A stretch of 64,000 bases of DNA, taken from positions 1 through 64,000 of the forward strand of contig CALKJI010000001.1 in the NCBI GenBank assembly GCA_937995655.1. Direction: 5' to 3'. The translations under genes were made by a program, and so were the position numbers. This DNA is from an uncultured Pseudothermotoga sp. (GTDB lineage: Bacteria; Thermotogota; Thermotogae; Thermotogales; DSM-5069). Below, piece after piece: positions 61,634-64,000 of this stretch (its first letter is position 1; every line of letters starts with the position of its first letter). The notes below the pieces were generated by a model. It did not search any database. It was not told the DNA's origin and was given only the letters and a program-made list of their open reading frames with translations.

Positions 61634-62953
61634 ATGAAAAAGGTGTTTCTGATCCTTTTATTGATAAGCTCAACGTTGTTTTTTGCTTCAAATTACGAGC
61701 AAGTAGCAGTAAAGTTCATTCAATATCTTTCGGATCAAGACTTTGAAAAGGCTCAGCAGATGGCCTCACAAACCTTGCTAAACCTTCTGAAACAATCGAA
61801 CTTCACCTTTGAGTCTTTCTGGAGGTCATTGATTCAACAGACAGGGGACTTCAAAGAGATTCTGAGAGTACAGAGTACAGTAGAACAAGGATACAACGTA
61901 GTCTTCGTTGGGTGCGATTTTGAAAAAATGAAATTGGATACCAAGATCGTGTTTGATCAGAAAGGGGAGATCTTAGCTTTCCAACTTCTGAATTATGCTG
62001 AAAAGAGAGAATATTCAGAGCCAGATTATGCCAAAGTAGATATATTCACAGAAATAGATTGTTTAATAGAAAACAAACAGTGGAAATTACCTGCAGTTCT
62101 AACATTGCCAGAAGGCGAAGGCCCTTTTGCAGCCGTAATTCTTGTTCATGGATCTGGTCCGAATGACAAAGATGAAAGTGTAGGACCCAACAAACCTTTC
62201 AAAGACATCGCCTGGGGACTTGCAAGTAATAAAATTGCAGTGCTCAGATACGATAAACGAACAAAAGTCTATCCACAAGAACTCACATACACGGTGAAGA
62301 AATTCACAATAAATGATGAGACCATCGATGATGCAATTGCCGCATTAGATTTACTTGGGCAAATTGACAAGATAGATGAAAAAAGAATATTCATTCTTGG
62401 GCATAGCCTTGGAGCCACTATGGCACCAAGAATTGCAGCAAGATCAGGAAAGTTGGCAGGAATAATCATGCTGGCACCAACTGCTAGAGGTTTGTACATA
62501 CTAAATGCTCTGGACCAACTGGAATATATTTCCTTGTTAGATGGTAGTATCAACGAGAGTGAATCAAAACAACTACAGTATATAAAGAAGCAATTGGAGC
62601 GCATTCAAAAAAGGCAGTTGGAGGACGATGAAGTAATCTTCGGTATCTATAAAGCTTACTGGTACGATCTTCTCGAGTATGATCCTGTAGAAGTAACAAT
62701 ATCATTAGATATTCCTGTTTTAATAATGCAAGGGGCACGGGATTATCAAGTAACGATGAAAGATTTCAAAATATGGCACGAATCTCTGAAGGACAAAGAG
62801 AATGTCACCTTCAGAGTGTATAACGACCTAAACCACCTTTTCATGTCTGGTGAAGGTCTTTCGACACCGTTTGAATATCAACAACCAGCAAATGTTTCAC
62901 ACAAAGTGATTGAAGATATTGTAAAGTGGATCAAAGATGCCATTTCGAGGTGA
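61634..62953 (+). CDS. Secreted alpha/beta hydrolase, EstD-like esterase
   Basis: 439 residues from ATG 61634 behind GAGGTGAGAAT. Signal peptide MKKVFLILLLISSTLFFASN; an N-terminal domain of DUF3887 type (YEQVAVKFIQYLSDQDFEKA onwards to about 125); then an alpha/beta hydrolase with oxyanion region ILVHGSGPND, nucleophile elbow ILGHSLGATMAP, Asp in LIMQGARDYQV and His in YNDLNHLFMSGEG. This is the layout of T. maritima EstD, a thermostable esterase of its own family. It is cotranscribed with the GntR/ABC exporter, which suggests a common envelope or detoxification role. Confidence 0.88.
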   Translation: MKKVFLILLLISSTLFFASNYEQVAVKFIQYLSDQDFEKAQQMASQTLLNLLKQSNFTFESFWRSLIQQTGDFKEILRVQSTVEQGYNVVFVGCDFEKMKLDTKIVFDQKGEILAFQLLNYAEKREYSEPDYAKVDIFTEIDCLIENKQWKLPAVLTLPEGEGPFAAVILVHGSGPNDKDESVGPNKPFKDIAWGLASNKIAVLRYDKRTKVYPQELTYTVKKFTINDETIDDAIAALDLLGQIDKIDEKRIFILGHSLGATMAPRIAARSGKLAGIIMLAPTARGLYILNALDQLEYISLLDGSINESESKQLQYIKKQLERIQKRQLEDDEVIFGIYKAYWYDLLEYDPVEVTISLDIPVLIMQGARDYQVTMKDFKIWHESLKDKENVTFRVYNDLNHLFMSGEGLSTPFEYQQPANVSHKVIEDIVKWIKDAISR

Positions 62954-63072
62954 GTTTTTCTCTTGTGTCCCTCAAAAGCTCTATGCTTGTTTTATGTAGA
63001 AAAAAGATGATTTTTGACACACAATTCCGGAAATGAAAAAATTATTTAAAATAAAAAAGGAGGTGTTCTAAT

Positions 63073-63393
63073 TTGATATTAGCAACAACCGAGAGAATTG
63101 AAGGTTATGAAATTATTGAAACGCTTGGCCTTGTAATGGGAAATACCGTTCACTCAAAGCACCTTGGTAAAGACATAGCAGCTGCTTTCAAAACACTAGC
63201 TGGCGGGGAGATCAAATCCTATACAGAACTTCTGACTGAAGCAAGAAATATTGCCATGCAACGAATGATAAGTGAGGCAGAAAAACTCGGAGCTGACGCC
63301 ATAGTAGGCATTCGTTTTGGTAGTGCTGCGATCATGCAATCTGCTGCCGAAGTCCTTGCTTACGGAACGGCCGTAAAGATCAAGAAGATCTAA
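63073..63393 (+). CDS. YbjQ family protein (UPF0145)
   Basis: 106 residues from TTG 63073, seven bases after AAGGAGGTG. Family marks: LATTERIEGYEIIETLGLVM, GGEIKSYTELLTEARNIAMQ, ADAIVGIRFGSAAI. It forms pentameric rings in known structures; the role is unknown, perhaps in heavy-metal or copper binding. It overlaps the convergent lysA end by 14 bp. A TTGACA at 63015-63020 may be the -35 of its promoter but no good -10 stands at 17 bp. Confidence 0.9.
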   Translation: MILATTERIEGYEIIETLGLVMGNTVHSKHLGKDIAAAFKTLAGGEIKSYTELLTEARNIAMQRMISEAEKLGADAIVGIRFGSAAIMQSAAEVLAYGTAVKIKKI

Positions 63394-64000
63394 GTAGTTC
63401 TTTCCCGTTCCAGATGATCTCTTTTGGTTTTGGTATCAGATTGTAATCGGATGCCATGGCATAACCGTAGGCTCCCACATCGCATATAGCTACATACTCA
63501 CCTTCTTGCGGTTCTGCCATGGTATATGATTTTCTGAACGTGTCCGCGCTTTCACAGATGGGCCCAACGATATCTGCTTTGATTTTCTTTCTGTTTTTCG
63601 TCTCGTACAAAGGAATTATCTTATGTTTTGCCCCATACAGGGCTGGTCTTATGAGATGAGTCATACCTGTATCGAGCATAATGAAGATTTTACTTGAGGT
63701 TCTCTTCACATATTCTACTCTGGCAACCAGGTATGCCGAAGGTGCGACAATCCATCGACCCAGCTCTAAGATGATTGTCGAGTCAAATTCCTTAAGAATG
63801 GGAAAGATCTTTTGTTTGTAATCTCCAAGATCAAGAACCTTACCGTTGCCATAGTCTATACCCCAGCCACCACCAAGGTTCAGTACCTTTAACTTTAAAT
63901 TCATCGATTTTGCAAAGTATTTTATGGAGACAACTGCCTCGAGATACGGTTCTACTTCTGTGATTTGCGAACCTATATGACAGTGAAGGCCTATGAAATC
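63380..64000 (-). CDS. lysA: Diaminopimelate decarboxylase, C-terminal part (5' end beyond window)
   Basis: 207 codons are inside the window and the frame is open to the edge, so the N-terminal half, with the PLP lysine, is missing. Visible: the GLHCHIGSQI loop, the glycine loop LNLGGGWGIDYG, PLP-contact ELGRWIVAPSAYLV, and the catalytic Cys with GPICESADTF, then the Tyr in VGAYGYAMASDYN. It removes CO2 from meso-DAP to give L-lysine, the last step after the dap genes at 47-50 kb. Alternatively a related decarboxylase, but the ESAD motif favours LysA. Convergent to the YbjQ gene. Confidence 0.9.
   Translation of the reverse strand, partial: DFIGLHCHIGSQITEVEPYLEAVVSIKYFAKSMNLKLKVLNLGGGWGIDYGNGKVLDLGDYKQKIFPILKEFDSTIILELGRWIVAPSAYLVARVEYVKRTSSKIFIMLDTGMTHLIRPALYGAKHKIIPLYETKNRKKIKADIVGPICESADTFRKSYTMAEPQEGEYVAICDVGAYGYAMASDYNLIPKPKEIIWNGKELLRSS

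Noticed and set aside
62954-63072. Terminator after the esterase gene.
   Set aside because: The 119-bp gap is AT-rich and has no inverted repeat strong enough to form a stem.

Overview
The window is a gene-dense, roughly 40% GC bacterial chromosome segment that looks like a member of the Thermotogales, closest in flavour to Thermotoga/Pseudothermotoga. The indications are an Omp-alpha-like protein (SLH domain, long coiled coil, C-terminal membrane anchor), a Gram-positive-type PolC, a K+-dependent membrane pyrophosphatase, a pyrophosphate-type phosphofructokinase, an EstD-like esterase, compact operons with ATGA overlaps, and many TTG/GTG starts behind strong GGAGG sites. No tRNA, rRNA, CRISPR, prophage or insertion sequence was recognised. 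The species is not proven by the sequence alone.

Layout. 1-4.1 kb: the end of a chemotaxis receptor, then an ABC sugar importer (two permeases, binding protein) with a HAD phosphatase. 4.2-6.3 kb: an acidic orphan, minD, minE and a YjbQ protein. 6.3-11.2 kb (minus): a DUF2225 protein, a LysM/3D-domain lipoprotein, an Rrf2 regulator, a free-Met-R-sulfoxide-reductase-type GAF protein and an ornithine/lysine decarboxylase. 11.3-16.9 kb (minus): a catabolic operon tctC-tctB-tctA, KDPG-type aldolase, ROK kinase, cupin, RpiR regulator. 17.2-30.7 kb (plus): information-processing and envelope genes (ruvC, polC, phosphoesterase, rsmG, lipM-like, rsmI, marR-like, PEGA protein, Omp-alpha-like, LptA-like, serS, rsmE, an orphan). 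30.7-35.4 kb (minus): EamA transporter, kal, kce, guaA, MFS transporter. 35.5-41.9 kb: a FapA-type protein, a sensor HD-GYP protein, proS, ftsY. 41.9-50.7 kb (minus): a short leader peptide with terminator, the acetylated diaminopimelate branch (dapH, aminotransferase, deacetylase), hppA, a divergent PFK homologue, sdaAB, sdaAA and a DUF2804 protein. 50.9-57.6 kb: PPi-PFK, a microprotein, a HAD phosphatase, a cupin and an ato operon (CoA-transferase, thiolase, AtoE). 58-64 kb: a lipoprotein, an EamA transporter, a GntR-controlled ABC exporter with an EstD-like esterase, a YbjQ protein and the 3' part of lysA.

How the genes work together. The tct operon looks like uptake plus phosphorylation plus aldol cleavage of a sugar acid under an RpiR repressor. 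Kce and Kal (lower lysine fermentation) yield acetoacetate and crotonyl-CoA; the separate ato operon could turn acetoacetate into acetyl-CoA. The PPi-type PFK and the membrane pyrophosphatase point to pyrophosphate-linked energy metabolism. The dap genes and lysA supply diaminopimelate and lysine.

The most notable signal is upstream of dapH on the minus strand. A 34-codon reading frame with a strong ribosome binding site is followed by a good terminator. An exact 11-base inverted repeat can pair codons 23-26 of this frame with the 5' arm of the terminator. This is the layout of a translation-dependent attenuator, and a Lys-Lys pair lies just ahead of the pairing segment.
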